From Burkholderiales bacterium (GTDB lineage Bacteria > Pseudomonadota > Gammaproteobacteria > Burkholderiales > Burkholderiaceae_C), in NCBI GenBank assembly GCA_019509985.1, contig JAEKLF010000041.1, forward strand, positions 1-64,000: DNA of 64,000 bases. The letters run 5' to 3'. The notes below the pieces were generated by a model. It was not told the DNA's origin, searched no databases, and was given only the letters and a program-made list of their open reading frames with translations. Positions 13,399 through 21,926 of this stretch are shown in pieces. How positions within the stretch are numbered: the first letter of the stretch is position 1; each line of letters begins with the position of its first letter. The position numbers were made by a program, and so were the translations under genes.

Positions 13399-14162
13399 GG
13401 CCACGGCCGCTTGGCCGTCCCTTCATAGGCGATGTGCTCGCAGGACAGCGGGAACAGCGCGCCCGCGGGACGCTCGGCCGCCTCGATGAAGCAGGGCGTC
13501 ATGCCGGCCAGCAGCATCGGCACCTGGAAGTGGTGGAACTCGGTGACCGACAGGCCCAGGTCGGCGGCCAGGCCAGCCGTGAACGCCGCGTAGTTCATCT
13601 TGAGGCGCGCGTCGCGTGCCACCAGCAGGCGCTCGACCTCGTGCGCCAACGCGAGATGCGGTCCGTCGGCCAGCCCCTGTTCGCGGGCGATGCCCAGCAG
13701 CCAGGGCAGGCGCTCGTCGGTCGAGTGGATGGGCCGGCCGTAGCCGTAGATGCGCCGTCGGGCCAGTTCCTGCTGCAGGATGTCCGCCAGTGCTTCGCCT
13801 GCGCGGACGCGGCGCTGCGCGCCGGTGAGGAAGTCGATGGCGCGCACGCAGGGGTGGCCGCCATAGACCGTCGCTTCCGACATGCCCAGTGCCGCCGACA
13901 GACCCAGCCCCGGCGTGCTGCGCGCACTGCCCGCCAGCGCGGCGACGCGGTTGTTCCACAGGCGCGCATCCGGGTAGCTGGTGCAGACCCACATCGCGTG
14001 CAGCAGCTTCAGGGCCGGCGCGTCGAAGCGCCGGCCGGTGATCGACAGCATGTAGAGCTCGACCCAGTCGGCGTGCCGCAGCTCCTCGTGCAGGTCATGG
14101 CCGAGGAAGACCGCGCGCGTGCCGACAAAGGCCTTGCCGGCGCGTGTTTGCAAAGGCTTCAT
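13386..14162 (-). CDS. Citrate synthase/citryl-CoA lyase-like protein 1
   Basis: A 258-residue protein that resembles the short citryl-CoA lyase branch of the citrate synthase superfamily, far shorter than true citrate synthase (about 430). Readable family-like parts are the helix region AALAGSARSTPGLGLSAALGMSEATVYGG followed by His in GGHPCVRAIDFL, and YGYGRPIHSTDERLP, which lines up with the GxGHxxxxxDPR active-site loop but has Arg where the catalytic His normally is. Start ATG at 14162 overlaps the stop of the upstream paralogue by four bases. It is last in a three-gene operon. Reaction unknown; C-C cleavage or formation on an acyl-CoA is the family expectation. Confidence 0.6.
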   Translation of the reverse strand: MKPLQTRAGKAFVGTRAVFLGHDLHEELRHADWVELYMLSITGRRFDAPALKLLHAMWVCTSYPDARLWNNRVAALAGSARSTPGLGLSAALGMSEATVYGGHPCVRAIDFLTGAQRRVRAGEALADILQQELARRRIYGYGRPIHSTDERLPWLLGIAREQGLADGPHLALAHEVERLLVARDARLKMNYAAFTAGLAADLGLSVTEFHHFQVPMLLAGMTPCFIEAAERPAGALFPLSCEHIAYEGTAKRPWPQKR

Positions 14163-14953
14163 ACAGCCACCGGTTCGGCAGGATCGTTCAACAGGTCCAG
14201 CTCGAAGAACGGGAACTGCTTGGGGCCGATGCCGCGCTGTTCCAGCGCATGCGCGGCGGCGCCGGGCAGGCGCAGCAGCAGGAAGAGCATTTCACCCTGC
14301 TCCGGCGTGAAGCCCAGGTCGGCGAGCGCGGCCGCGGCGACGCCCGTCATGGCCAGTGGCAGGCCGGTCACGGCCTCCAGGGCGGGCTGCTGGCTCGCGA
14401 GCCAGGCGCTGCGCTTGCTTTTCGGATTGCCGGCCAGGTGAACGAGCAACTGCCCGGCAAGCGGCGCCACATGGTCGGCATGCGCGTCGAAGCCCGGCGG
14501 GTGGTCGCAATCCGGCCAGATGCTGGCCACGCCGGCATCGGCCCGGCTGAGCGCCTGGGTCCACTGCGCCAGGTCGGTACCGCAGCGCTGCCAGAGTTGC
14601 ATCGCATGAAAGACCTCGCGCGCCCCGCCCTGCTGCCCCGCGCCGACGGCCAGCGCGGCCATCAGGCTGGCGGCCGCCGTGGAGCCCCCGGTGCCCGCGC
14701 ACATGGCGGCATGCACGGACGGGTCACGCGGCCCGGGGTTGGCCAGCGCCAGCGCGAGGTCCTCCAGCAAGGCGGCCTGCGCCGGCTCGGGCGCTTCACC
14801 ACGGAACAGCAGGAAGAGCATCTCGACAAAGCGGGCCTGTCCCAGCATCTCGCCGTAGACGTCATAGCCATGGCAATAGGTGGCGCGTGTGGCGAAGGCG
14901 TTGCCGGGCTCGGCCTCCTCCAGCCAGATGCGCGTGTGCACGCGCTGAGTCAT
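14159..14953 (-). CDS. Citrate synthase/citryl-CoA lyase-like protein 2
   Basis: A 264-residue paralogue-like partner of the next gene. It carries RATYCHGYDVYGEMLGQARF near the N-terminus and a glycine-rich helix region (CAGTGGSTAAASLMAALAVGAG). The position that holds the first catalytic His in citrate synthase (GPLHGxANxE) reads GQQGGAREVF here, so that His is missing by eye alignment. The GxGH loop region reads PPGFDAHADHVAPL, with histidines shifted. The ATG at 14953 overlaps the stop of the upstream ThDP enzyme (ATGA), and the stop overlaps the next start in the same way, so all three are translationally coupled. The two lyase-like proteins may form a hetero-oligomer; that is inference. 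Confidence 0.58.
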   Translation of the reverse strand: MTQRVHTRIWLEEAEPGNAFATRATYCHGYDVYGEMLGQARFVEMLFLLFRGEAPEPAQAALLEDLALALANPGPRDPSVHAAMCAGTGGSTAAASLMAALAVGAGQQGGAREVFHAMQLWQRCGTDLAQWTQALSRADAGVASIWPDCDHPPGFDAHADHVAPLAGQLLVHLAGNPKSKRSAWLASQQPALEAVTGLPLAMTGVAAAALADLGFTPEQGEMLFLLLRLPGAAAHALEQRGIGPKQFPFFELDLLNDPAEPVAV

Positions 14954-16794
14954 CGCGCCGTGCCCAGCGTCTTCATGCGCAGGTTCATCGGCGGCACTTC
15001 CTCGCCGTCGATGCGGATGTCCAGCAGCGTCGGCCCCTGGCGCGACAGCAGCGCGTCGAAGTCCAGCGCGTCCAGTTCCTGTGGCGAGCGGATCACGTGG
15101 CCCGGTATGCCCATGGCCTGCGCCATCGCGGCGAAATCGACCTTGGGCAGCTGGAAGCCGATGGGCTCGGCGCCGGCCAGGCGCTGGCCGTGCTTGACCA
15201 TGCCGAGTGCGCCGTCGTTGAGCACCACGTAAAGCACGGGCAGCCCGAGTTCGGCGGCCACGGTGATCTCCTGGCCGTTCATCAGGTAGCTGCCATCGCC
15301 CGTCAGGCAGACGACCGGGCAGCGGCGGTTCGCCAGCGCAATGCCGACCGCCGAGCCGATGGCCCAGCCCATGGGCGCAAAGTCCATCGTCACGCGCAGC
15401 CAGCTGGAGCTGCGCGTGCGCCTCTCCTGCCCGGCCGGCAGGTAGGCGCCGCCGGGCATGCGGCCGCTGCGCTTGTCGTGCGGCGCCAGGTAATGCACGG
15501 CCCAAGCCGCGCTGTTGCCGGCGTCGGCGACGAAGCGCGTCTGCGGCGGGCAGCGCTCGCCCAGCGTGGCGAGCAGGCGCTGCGGCTTCACCGGCGCGCT
15601 GTCGCTGCGCAAGGCCTGAGGGCTGTCGACCATGGCTTCGTAGGCCTGGCGTCCCACCTGTGGATGCAGGAAGGGCAGCAGCGTTGCCTCCTGCCCGTTG
15701 TTCGACGGCGCCAGCAGCGCGATCAGCTGCTCGCACACCGACTTGATGTGGCCACGCACATGCAGGCGCGCCATCGGCGAGCGCATCAGGTTCTCGTCGC
15801 TGTCGTCGACGTGGACGAGGCGGCTGTTCAACAGCGCCGTGGACCAGCCACCGCTGTTGAACTCGCCAAAGCCCGTGCCCAGCGCGATGACCAGATCAGG
15901 TTCGCTGGACAGCAGCTCGGCCGCGCTGGCGTGGCCGCCGAAGCCGAACACGCCGCGAAAGCGCGGATGGCGCGGATTGATGAAGCCCTTGCCGTCGGGC
16001 GTGGTGATGAAGCTGCCGTCGGTGCGCTGCACCAGCTGCATCAGGTCGTTGGCGGCATCGCCGCAGCCATCGCCGATCAGCCAGACGGGTTGCTTGGCCG
16101 AGAACAGCAGCCGGGCCAGTTGGCGCACGGCCGGCAGGTCGACCAGGGCCGGCGCGCGGCGCAGCAGGCCGGCGAAGTCGGGCGTCTCCATGTGCGCCGG
16201 CAGCGGCTCACGCAGGATGTCCACCGGGATGGACAGGTGGCTGGGGCCGCTGGGCGCGCGCTGCGCCTGCATCAGCGCGTTGAAGAGCTTGGTGGGCAGT
16301 TGCTCGGCGTGTGAGACCAGCGAGTTGTAGCGCGTGCAGGGGCGGAACATCGCCATCGTGTTGATGCCGGTGCAGCTCGACTCCTGCAGCGCGCCCTTGC
16401 CAAAGTTCTTGATCGGCGGCTGGCCGGTGATGACCAGCATGGGCACGTTGTTGTCGTAGGCGCAGGCCACGCCGGTGATGAGGTTGGTGGCGCCCGGCCC
16501 GGACGTGGCGATGCACACGCCCAGCTTGCCGGTTTCGCGGGCATAGCCGTCGGCCATGTAGGCGGCGCCCTGCTCGTTGCGGGCGACGACGGCTTGCGGG
16601 CCGCCGCGCCGGCCGCTGCGCGCCAGCGCGTTGTACAGCGGCTCGATGGCGCCACCGGGCACGCCGAAGACGTATTCGACGCCGAGTGCGGCAAGCGCGT
16701 CGACCAGCAGATCGGCTGCGTCGCGCACGGCAGGTTCACGCGCCGAGTCGGACGCCTCGGAATAGAACGGGGCGAGAGCAGTATTGGATTCCAC
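14950..16794 (-). CDS. Thiamine diphosphate-binding enzyme, acetolactate synthase-like
   Basis: Cytoplasmic ThDP-dependent enzyme of the acetolactate synthase/oxalyl-CoA decarboxylase superfamily, about 614 residues. Three domains are visible: the Pyr domain with the activating Glu (RNEQGAAYMADGYA) and SGPGATNLITGVACAY, a middle nucleotide-type domain, and the PP domain with GDGSYLMNGQEI and the Mg2+-binding GDG(S)...N motif. The start is uncertain: a GTG at 16794 begins VESNTALAPF just ahead of the conserved region, while a GTG at 16920 would add 42 poor-quality residues. It heads an operon with two citryl-CoA lyase-like genes, each overlapping by four bases, so it probably feeds them a 2-keto-acid-derived unit. 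It is not a clear IlvB, since no ilvN follows. Confidence 0.85.
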   Translation of the reverse strand: MESNTALAPFYSEASDSAREPAVRDAADLLVDALAALGVEYVFGVPGGAIEPLYNALARSGRRGGPQAVVARNEQGAAYMADGYARETGKLGVCIATSGPGATNLITGVACAYDNNVPMLVITGQPPIKNFGKGALQESSCTGINTMAMFRPCTRYNSLVSHAEQLPTKLFNALMQAQRAPSGPSHLSIPVDILREPLPAHMETPDFAGLLRRAPALVDLPAVRQLARLLFSAKQPVWLIGDGCGDAANDLMQLVQRTDGSFITTPDGKGFINPRHPRFRGVFGFGGHASAAELLSSEPDLVIALGTGFGEFNSGGWSTALLNSRLVHVDDSDENLMRSPMARLHVRGHIKSVCEQLIALLAPSNNGQEATLLPFLHPQVGRQAYEAMVDSPQALRSDSAPVKPQRLLATLGERCPPQTRFVADAGNSAAWAVHYLAPHDKRSGRMPGGAYLPAGQERRTRSSSWLRVTMDFAPMGWAIGSAVGIALANRRCPVVCLTGDGSYLMNGQEITVAAELGLPVLYVVLNDGALGMVKHGQRLAGAEPIGFQLPKVDFAAMAQAMGIPGHVIRSPQELDALDFDALLSRQGPTLLDIRIDGEEVPPMNLRMKTLGTAR

Positions 16795-17097
16795 GGTGCA
16801 GCAGCAAGCGATGAATGCCGCGCGACGGGCCAGCGCAGGCGCTGATGGAGCGCCTTCATTGTTTGTCCGCACGACATGGGGTCTGAACGAATTCCACCGA
16901 AGTGGATTCACGGCAGCCACCAGCTAACTTGCCGATGGCTTGACTCCCCCCTGCGTGCGCTTCGAGCCCCTCCCAGGACCCCGCTACATCTGATGCCTGC
17001 GCGTGAATACGTTTTCGCAACCGCGCAATGGCCGCAACTGTATCCAGTTGCAACAATCGCGCATCCCCGCGAATGCGGGCGGCAGAACGTCACAGGG
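16795..17097. other. 303-base non-coding gap with small hairpins
   Basis: This stretch lies upstream of the ThDP operon and downstream of the M28 peptidase, both leftward. It would hold the operon promoter. Two small perfect hairpins are present: 17034-17040 with 17045-17051 (7 bp, TATC loop), and 17066-17070 with 17075-17079 (5 bp, GAAT loop), both just past the peptidase stop and possibly its terminator. No convincing gene is seen on either strand. Confidence 0.4.
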
Positions 17098-18336
17098 TCA
17101 GGGCTTGACCCTCGCACCCGTAAGTTGCGCGACAGCTGCGAGCGTTGTCTGGGCGGCGTTGAGGCCCAGCAGGAAGTCCTTGTCCGAGTAGTTCACGAAC
17201 AGATCCGTCGGCTGGTGCCAGTGCGGGTTCCAGCCAGCACCGATCTGCTGCCCACGCTCGTTCTCCCGCAACGAGATCGCTGGCACCTCGTCCATGAAGG
17301 GTGTGGAGTCGGTGTTGGTCATGTGAAAGCCCACCGCAGCCGGATAGTTCATCGCGTACTTGTCGTTGGCCGCGCGGAAGTGCCAGGCCAGTTTGGCCGC
17401 GGCGTCCGCGTGCCTGGACATGCCCTGGTACTCGATGTTCACGTCGGCCTCAGCGCGCTGCTCCTGGGGCGCCGTGTAGACGGGCTGGCCCTTGGCGTCC
17501 AGCACCGGCTTGCCGGCGGCATCCAGTTTGGGGACCGGCATGCCGTGATCGAACATCATCATGTCGTGCTGGATCATGCCCAGCCACTTCGGCTCGGGGT
17601 AACGCCCCGACCCCTTGGGCGACTCGACGCCCTGCAAGGCCTTGCGCTGCTCGACGTAGGCATAGGCGCCGTTCAGGCCGGTCTCCTCGTTGTTCCACAG
17701 CACGAAGCGGATGGAGCGCTCCGTCGTCACGCCGGGCATGCTGAAGATGCGCGCCAGCTCCATGACGAGGGCCGTGCCCGAGCCGTCGTCGTTGGCCGCT
17801 TCGCCCCAGCCGATGCCGTCCATGTGCGCGCCAACGATGTACATCTCGTCCGGCCGCGTGCTGCCGACCTTGGTGCAATAGACGTTCTCGCGCAGCGACG
17901 TGCCCTCGGGCGTGGGCTCGGCATCCAGCTGGCGCAGGCGCTCGTCAGGCTGGGCCATGGCGTCGATGTTCACGCCGATGGGCGCGCGCTTGCCGAACAG
18001 CGTGCTGCCGCCCTGCCCCGCCGGGCCGCCGGCCAGTGCCGGGCGCGGCGCGGCCGGGCTGCGCCTGGCGGGTTCGGTGAATTGGTACTGCAGCCGCTCG
18101 GTGTTCGTGCAGCCGTAGGACTTCAGCTGCGCCTCGATCCAGTCCAGCGCCGCCCGGTTACGCGCCGTGCCCTGGCGGCGGTCGCCAAACTGGGTCAGGC
18201 CCTTGATCGTGGCCTTGTACTTCTCGAGGTCCAGATGCCTGACGAGGACGGCGACGGGATCGACGGCATCCTGCGCGCAGACGGCGCTCGCCGCACAGGC
18301 CGCGACGAGAGCGGCGATTGCATTCTTGACGGCCAT
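17098..18336 (-). CDS. M28 family metallopeptidase, secreted
   Basis: Periplasmic or secreted zinc aminopeptidase-like enzyme of 412 residues. The ATG at 18336 gives a signal peptide (MAVKNAIAALVAACAASAVCAQ); an earlier in-frame start would place nine polar residues before it. The two-zinc M28 site is visible as GAHMDGIGWGEAANDDGSG (His, then Asp), the NNEETGLNGAYAYVEQ region (catalytic Glu-Glu), a later Asp, and the distal His-free NTDSTPFMDEVP segment, where His is expected but Asp/Thr are seen, so the last ligand is uncertain. It probably trims N-terminal residues of peptides. It stands alone, divergent from the DUF1326 gene. Confidence 0.85.
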   Translation of the reverse strand: MAVKNAIAALVAACAASAVCAQDAVDPVAVLVRHLDLEKYKATIKGLTQFGDRRQGTARNRAALDWIEAQLKSYGCTNTERLQYQFTEPARRSPAAPRPALAGGPAGQGGSTLFGKRAPIGVNIDAMAQPDERLRQLDAEPTPEGTSLRENVYCTKVGSTRPDEMYIVGAHMDGIGWGEAANDDGSGTALVMELARIFSMPGVTTERSIRFVLWNNEETGLNGAYAYVEQRKALQGVESPKGSGRYPEPKWLGMIQHDMMMFDHGMPVPKLDAAGKPVLDAKGQPVYTAPQEQRAEADVNIEYQGMSRHADAAAKLAWHFRAANDKYAMNYPAAVGFHMTNTDSTPFMDEVPAISLRENERGQQIGAGWNPHWHQPTDLFVNYSDKDFLLGLNAAQTTLAAVAQLTGARVKP

Positions 18337-18704
18337 GGCTCGCTCGCAAAGTGAAGGCGGCACATCCTAGCGACGCCGCGCCACCTTCACTGCGCCATCG
18401 CCACCGCCGCCAGCAGCCTGACCGGGCGCATCGGTGGAAGGTCTTCATCGAGCGCCAGGAGCTGGTGCGCCTGCTGCCTCTGTGGACGTCTATCCGCCGC
18501 GCCGCCAGCCGCCGATGCGCGTGCAGGTCATGCCGGACCTGCTCACCCAGCAGATCCAGGCGCTGTAGCGGTCGGAATCGGGCAAGCCGAACGCTCGCGC
18601 GACCGAACTGGACTCGCCCAGGCGCGGGGCGTACGATGATTTTTCGCCTTGCCGGCCGAGCCGCGGCGACAAGTTCATTGTGTTTGGCTTTGACGGAGAG
18701 TCAT
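18337..18704. other. 368-base divergent intergenic region
   Basis: Between the leftward M28 peptidase and the rightward DUF1326 gene. It must hold both promoters. The middle part (about 18456-18568) looks like decayed coding sequence, described separately. Bases 18640-18660 are locally T-rich and could belong to a promoter for the DUF1326 gene. No intact gene is seen. Confidence 0.4.
18456..18568 (+). pseudogene. Possible frameshifted 3' remnant of a LysR-type regulator gene
   Basis: In one frame bases 18456-18482 read QELVRLLPL. After a shift of frame, 18482-18568 read VDVYPPRRQPPMRVQVMPDL and on to a TAG stop at 18566. The combination ELVRLLP followed by VYPPRR resembles the C-terminal end of the LysR substrate domain (typically RLVRLLPDW, then VYPPRRHLP). 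Only about 37 codons remain and no N-terminal DNA-binding domain is present. The resemblance is by eye and short, so this is a weak call; ordinary intergenic sequence is the alternative. Confidence 0.25.
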
Positions 18705-19307
18705 ATGAGCTATCACTTGGAAGGTCGTCTGCTCGAGGTGTGCAACTGCAATGTGCTGTGCCCCTGCTGGATCGGCGAGGACCCCGACAACGGCACCTGC
18801 GACACCATCGTCGCCTGGCGCATCGACCAGGGCGTCATCGACGGCATCGACGTCAGCGGCAACACCATCGCGGCCGTGGCCCATGTGCCTGGCAACATCC
18901 TGCAAGGCAACTGGACCGCCGCGATCTTTGTCGACGACCAGGCCTCGGCGGCGCAGGAAGCGGCGTTGCTCAAGGTCTACACGGGCCAGGCGGGTGGGCC
19001 GGTCGCCGATCTCGCCGCGCTCATCGGTACGGTGGTTTCCGTCGAGCGGGCGCCGATCAAGTTCACCGTGGAAGACGGCAAGGGCATCCTCGAGATCGGC
19101 ACCAACTACTACGCCGAACTGGAGCCCTATCGCGGCGCGATGGGCGGGCTGACCACCCTGTCCGACACCGTGTTTTCGACAGTGCCGGGAGCGCCGGTGT
19201 TTGTCGGCAAGGCACCGACCTATCGATCCAAGAACCCGGCCCTGGGCATCGACCTCGACATCAAGAACCACAACGCGCTGCAGAGCACCTTCGTCTTCGA
19301 CGCATGA
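18705..19307 (+). CDS. DUF1326 domain protein
   Basis: Soluble protein of 200 residues in the DUF1326 family, function not established. It has no signal peptide. The N-terminus carries a cysteine cluster, LLEVCNCNVLCPCW (Cys spaced CxCxxxCxC), which looks like a metal site; the family conserves it. The rest is beta-rich. The ATG at 18705 has GGAGAG four bases upstream. It overlaps the DUF2182 gene by four bases (ATGA); DUF1326 and DUF2182 genes commonly travel as a pair, and COG5486 (DUF2182) was named as a predicted metal-binding membrane protein. A joint role in handling a metal is likely but unproven. Confidence 0.88.
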   Translation: MSYHLEGRLLEVCNCNVLCPCWIGEDPDNGTCDTIVAWRIDQGVIDGIDVSGNTIAAVAHVPGNILQGNWTAAIFVDDQASAAQEAALLKVYTGQAGGPVADLAALIGTVVSVERAPIKFTVEDGKGILEIGTNYYAELEPYRGAMGGLTTLSDTVFSTVPGAPVFVGKAPTYRSKNPALGIDLDIKNHNALQSTFVFDA

Positions 19308-20131
19308 GCGCCGCTGGCGGCGCCGTACCGGCGCGCCCGCCAGCCGGCGACTCCCGTCATCGTCGCGTCTTCCTCGCGGTCATGGGCGCACTGGCCGTGC
19401 TGGCCTGGCTGGCACTGTGGGCCTGGGCGCGCAGCCCCTACGGACGCTATCTCGACCACGGCGACTGGACGGCCTCGGGGCCGGCTGCCTTCGTGTGCCG
19501 GGCCATTCCCGGCGGCAATGTGATCGTGCCCGCACTGTTCTACACCGTCGCGTGGATCCTGATGACCACGGCCATGATGCTGCCGACCACCCTGCCCCTG
19601 TTCAACGCCTTCGACCGCCTGACGGCACGGCGGGCGGACCACCGCCGCCTTCTGTTGCTGCTGGGCCTGGGTTATATGGCGGCGTGGGGCGGCTTCGGGC
19701 TGGCGGCCCACGTGCTGCACGCCGGGCTGCTGTCACTGCTCAACAGGCTGCCCCTGCTGGCCTGGCATGGCTGGCTGATCGGCACGGCCATCATCGCCCT
19801 GGCCGGGGCCTTCCAGTTCAGCCACCTCAAGCACCGTTGCCTGGAAAAGTGCCGCACCCCCTTGAGCTTCGTCATGGAGCATTGGCGCGGCCACGCCGAA
19901 GCTCGCCATGCCTTCGCCCTTGGCGCCCACCACGGCCTGTTCTGCGTCGGCTGCTGCTGGGCGCTGATGCTGCTGATGTTCGCCCTGGGCACCGGGAGCC
20001 TCGGCTGGATGCTGCTGCTGGCCGGCGTGATGGCCGTCGAGAAGAATGTCCGCTGGGGCCACAGGCTGAGTACGCCGCTCGGCGTTGCGCTGCTGTCCTG
20101 GGCGGGGGTGCTGGTGGCCAGCCATGTCTGA
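19304..20131 (+). CDS. DUF2182 predicted metal-binding membrane protein
   Basis: Polytopic inner-membrane protein of 275 residues with about six to seven hydrophobic segments. Conserved family motifs are MTTAMMLPTTLPL, a Cys/His stretch HLKHRCLEKCRTP and GAHHGLFCVGCCWALM, all on or near membrane faces and suited to binding a metal. It is translationally coupled to the DUF1326 gene and its end overlaps the next gene by eight bases, so all three form one unit. No experimental function is known to me. Metal export, insertion or storage with the DUF1326 partner is the reasonable guess. Confidence 0.88.
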   Translation: MSAAGGAVPARPPAGDSRHRRVFLAVMGALAVLAWLALWAWARSPYGRYLDHGDWTASGPAAFVCRAIPGGNVIVPALFYTVAWILMTTAMMLPTTLPLFNAFDRLTARRADHRRLLLLLGLGYMAAWGGFGLAAHVLHAGLLSLLNRLPLLAWHGWLIGTAIIALAGAFQFSHLKHRCLEKCRTPLSFVMEHWRGHAEARHAFALGAHHGLFCVGCCWALMLLMFALGTGSLGWMLLLAGVMAVEKNVRWGHRLSTPLGVALLSWAGVLVASHV

Positions 20132-21005
20132 GTCGCGCACCGGCCTGCTGAAGACCCTCGCTCTCACCGCGATGGCGATGCTGGCCTTTGCGGCGAATTC
20201 GCTGCTGTGCCGGCTCGCGCTGCGCCAGGAACTCATCGATCCGGCCAGCTTCGGCAGCATCAGGCTGGTCGCCGGTGCCTTCACGCTCGCGGCCATCGTG
20301 CGGCTCAGGCCAGGTCCGGGCGCCGCGGCGCACGTCGATTGGCGCGCCGCGGCCATGCTGTTCGCCTATGTCGCCTGCTTCTCCTTCGCCTACGTCAGCC
20401 TGTCCGCAGGCACCGGCGCGTTGATCCTGTTCGGCGCGGTTCAGGTGACGATGTTCAGCGCGGGCCTGCGCTCGGGCGAAACGTTCAGGCCGCTGGCCTG
20501 GTTCGGCCTCGCGCTGGCGGTCGCGGGGCTGGTCTATCTGGTGTCGCCCGGCGTCGCCGCACCGCCCTTCCTCGGCGCCATCATGATGGCGATGGCGGGC
20601 CTGGCCTGGGGCGCGTACTCGCTGCGTGGCCGCGGCGTGGGCGATCCGCTGGCCGCGACGGCCGGCAACTTCCTGCGCGCCACGCCGTTCGCGTTGCTGG
20701 TGAGCCTGCTGCTCGCCCGTCAGGCGCATGCAGATGCAAGCGGCGTCGCACTGGCCGTCGCCTCGGGCGCCGTCACGTCGGGTGTCGGCTATGTCATCTG
20801 GTATGCGGCACTGCGCGGCCTGACCGCCCTGCGTGCCGCGACCGTGCAGTTGTCCGTGCCGTTGATTGCTGCCTTGGGCGGCGTGGCGCTGCTGTCGGAG
20901 GCTGTCACGCCGCGCCTGCTGGCCGCGTCGGCGGCCATCCTGGGGGGCATTGCGCTCGTGCTGACCAGCAAGTCGCGCAACACAGGCCCGCCGCGCTCGG
21001 GATGA
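20124..21005 (+). CDS. EamA/DMT family transporter
   Basis: Inner-membrane drug/metabolite transporter-superfamily protein of 293 residues with ten predicted helices in two EamA repeats (first AMAMLAFAANSLLCRLAL; second LGAIMMAMAGLAWGAYSLRGRG). The ATG at 20124 lies inside the last codons of the DUF2182 gene (eight-base overlap). An earlier in-frame start at 20085 would add 13 residues and is less likely. EamA proteins export amino acids, purines or other small metabolites. Whether it shares a job with the metal-binding pair, or merely their transcript, cannot be told. Confidence 0.9.
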   Translation: MSESRTGLLKTLALTAMAMLAFAANSLLCRLALRQELIDPASFGSIRLVAGAFTLAAIVRLRPGPGAAAHVDWRAAAMLFAYVACFSFAYVSLSAGTGALILFGAVQVTMFSAGLRSGETFRPLAWFGLALAVAGLVYLVSPGVAAPPFLGAIMMAMAGLAWGAYSLRGRGVGDPLAATAGNFLRATPFALLVSLLLARQAHADASGVALAVASGAVTSGVGYVIWYAALRGLTALRAATVQLSVPLIAALGGVALLSEAVTPRLLAASAAILGGIALVLTSKSRNTGPPRSG

Positions 21006-21038
21006 GCGCTCGGCCCCCCCTGCATTTACGATCCACGC

Positions 21039-21434
21039 ATGAAGCAAGCGCAGCACGAATACCTCGTCGTATCGCGTGGGCAGTGGGACGAACGGGCCAC
21101 CCGCGAGGACGTCCAGCACGCGATCGATCAGTTCTACCTCTGGTACGAGGGCCATCTCGCCTCGGGGCGCATGAAGCCCGGCAGCCGGCTGGCGCCCGAA
21201 GGCAAGTGCGTCGCCCACCGGGTGGTCACCGATGGCCCCTTCACGGAAACCAAGGAGCTCGTCGGCGGCTACTGGTTCATCGTCGCCGCGAGCCTGGAGG
21301 AAGCGGCCGAGATCGCCTCGCACAACCCCTGCCTGGCCTTCGGCCTGACACTGGAAATCCGCCCGCTCGTCGCCGAGCGAGCACGGGCAACAGACATCAC
21401 CAACGAGACGCCGCCCGAATGGCGCCAGCGTTGA
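21039..21434 (+). CDS. YCII-domain (DGPF) protein
   Basis: Small cytoplasmic protein of 131 residues with a YCII-related ferredoxin-like fold. The hallmark DGPF motif is present in VTDGPFTETKELVGGYWF. Such DGPF proteins are typically encoded next to ECF42 sigma factors. No ECF42 gene is here: the nearest sigma gene is an ECF41 member 1 kb to the right on the other strand. The gene follows EamA by 33 bases in the same direction and may be co-transcribed. Catalytic role unknown. Confidence 0.88.
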   Translation: MKQAQHEYLVVSRGQWDERATREDVQHAIDQFYLWYEGHLASGRMKPGSRLAPEGKCVAHRVVTDGPFTETKELVGGYWFIVAASLEEAAEIASHNPCLAFGLTLEIRPLVAERARATDITNETPPEWRQR

Positions 21435-21580
21435 GGCCGGGCCAGGACCTCACTGGCCGCCCAGGTCGGGCGTGACGAAACCCACGTCTTCAACGGCTGC
21501 ATCGCGCTGTCGCGCGCGAAGCTCGCGGAAGCGGTGTTTTTCAGCAGCGCTTCGCCGGCAGCGCTTTTATCTTCGCCGGC

Positions 21581-21913
21581 ATGACATCCGCTCACCGCCG
21601 GCCACAGCACCTGCCCAGCTTCGGCCCACGCCGCATCACCTGCGAGCAAGGCTCCACCCGGCTGGTCATCGATGAACTCTATCCCTGCGAGGAGCGGCCG
21701 CTGCAGGCCGACCTGACGCTGCTGGAGCGCTTCTCGGCCCTGATGGCCGCCCAGGGTTGGCCCGCCCATGTGTCGCGGATGGCCTACGACCGCATCTATG
21801 CCGGCGAACGCTTCGGCTTCGCCGAGCGCGTCGGCCGGGGCGAGCTGCCGGCGCTGGCGCAGCAGCTCATCCAGTGCTGGCGCGCCACCCGGATCCAGCC
21901 GGCCGCACGCTGA
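21581..21913 (+). CDS. Hypothetical protein
   Basis: A 110-residue protein that I do not recognise. It reads as a compact soluble domain with no signal peptide: ITCEQGSTRLVIDELYPCEE, then an alpha-helical part (LLERFSALMAAQGWPAHVSRMAYDRIYAG) and a C-terminal helix. Codon pattern looks coding. It converges on the AhpD-like gene, with 13 bases between stops. The 146-base gap before it holds no other gene. Confidence 0.6.
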   Translation: MTSAHRRPQHLPSFGPRRITCEQGSTRLVIDELYPCEERPLQADLTLLERFSALMAAQGWPAHVSRMAYDRIYAGERFGFAERVGRGELPALAQQLIQCWRATRIQPAAR

Positions 21914-21926
21914 GGCGCGGCAAGCT

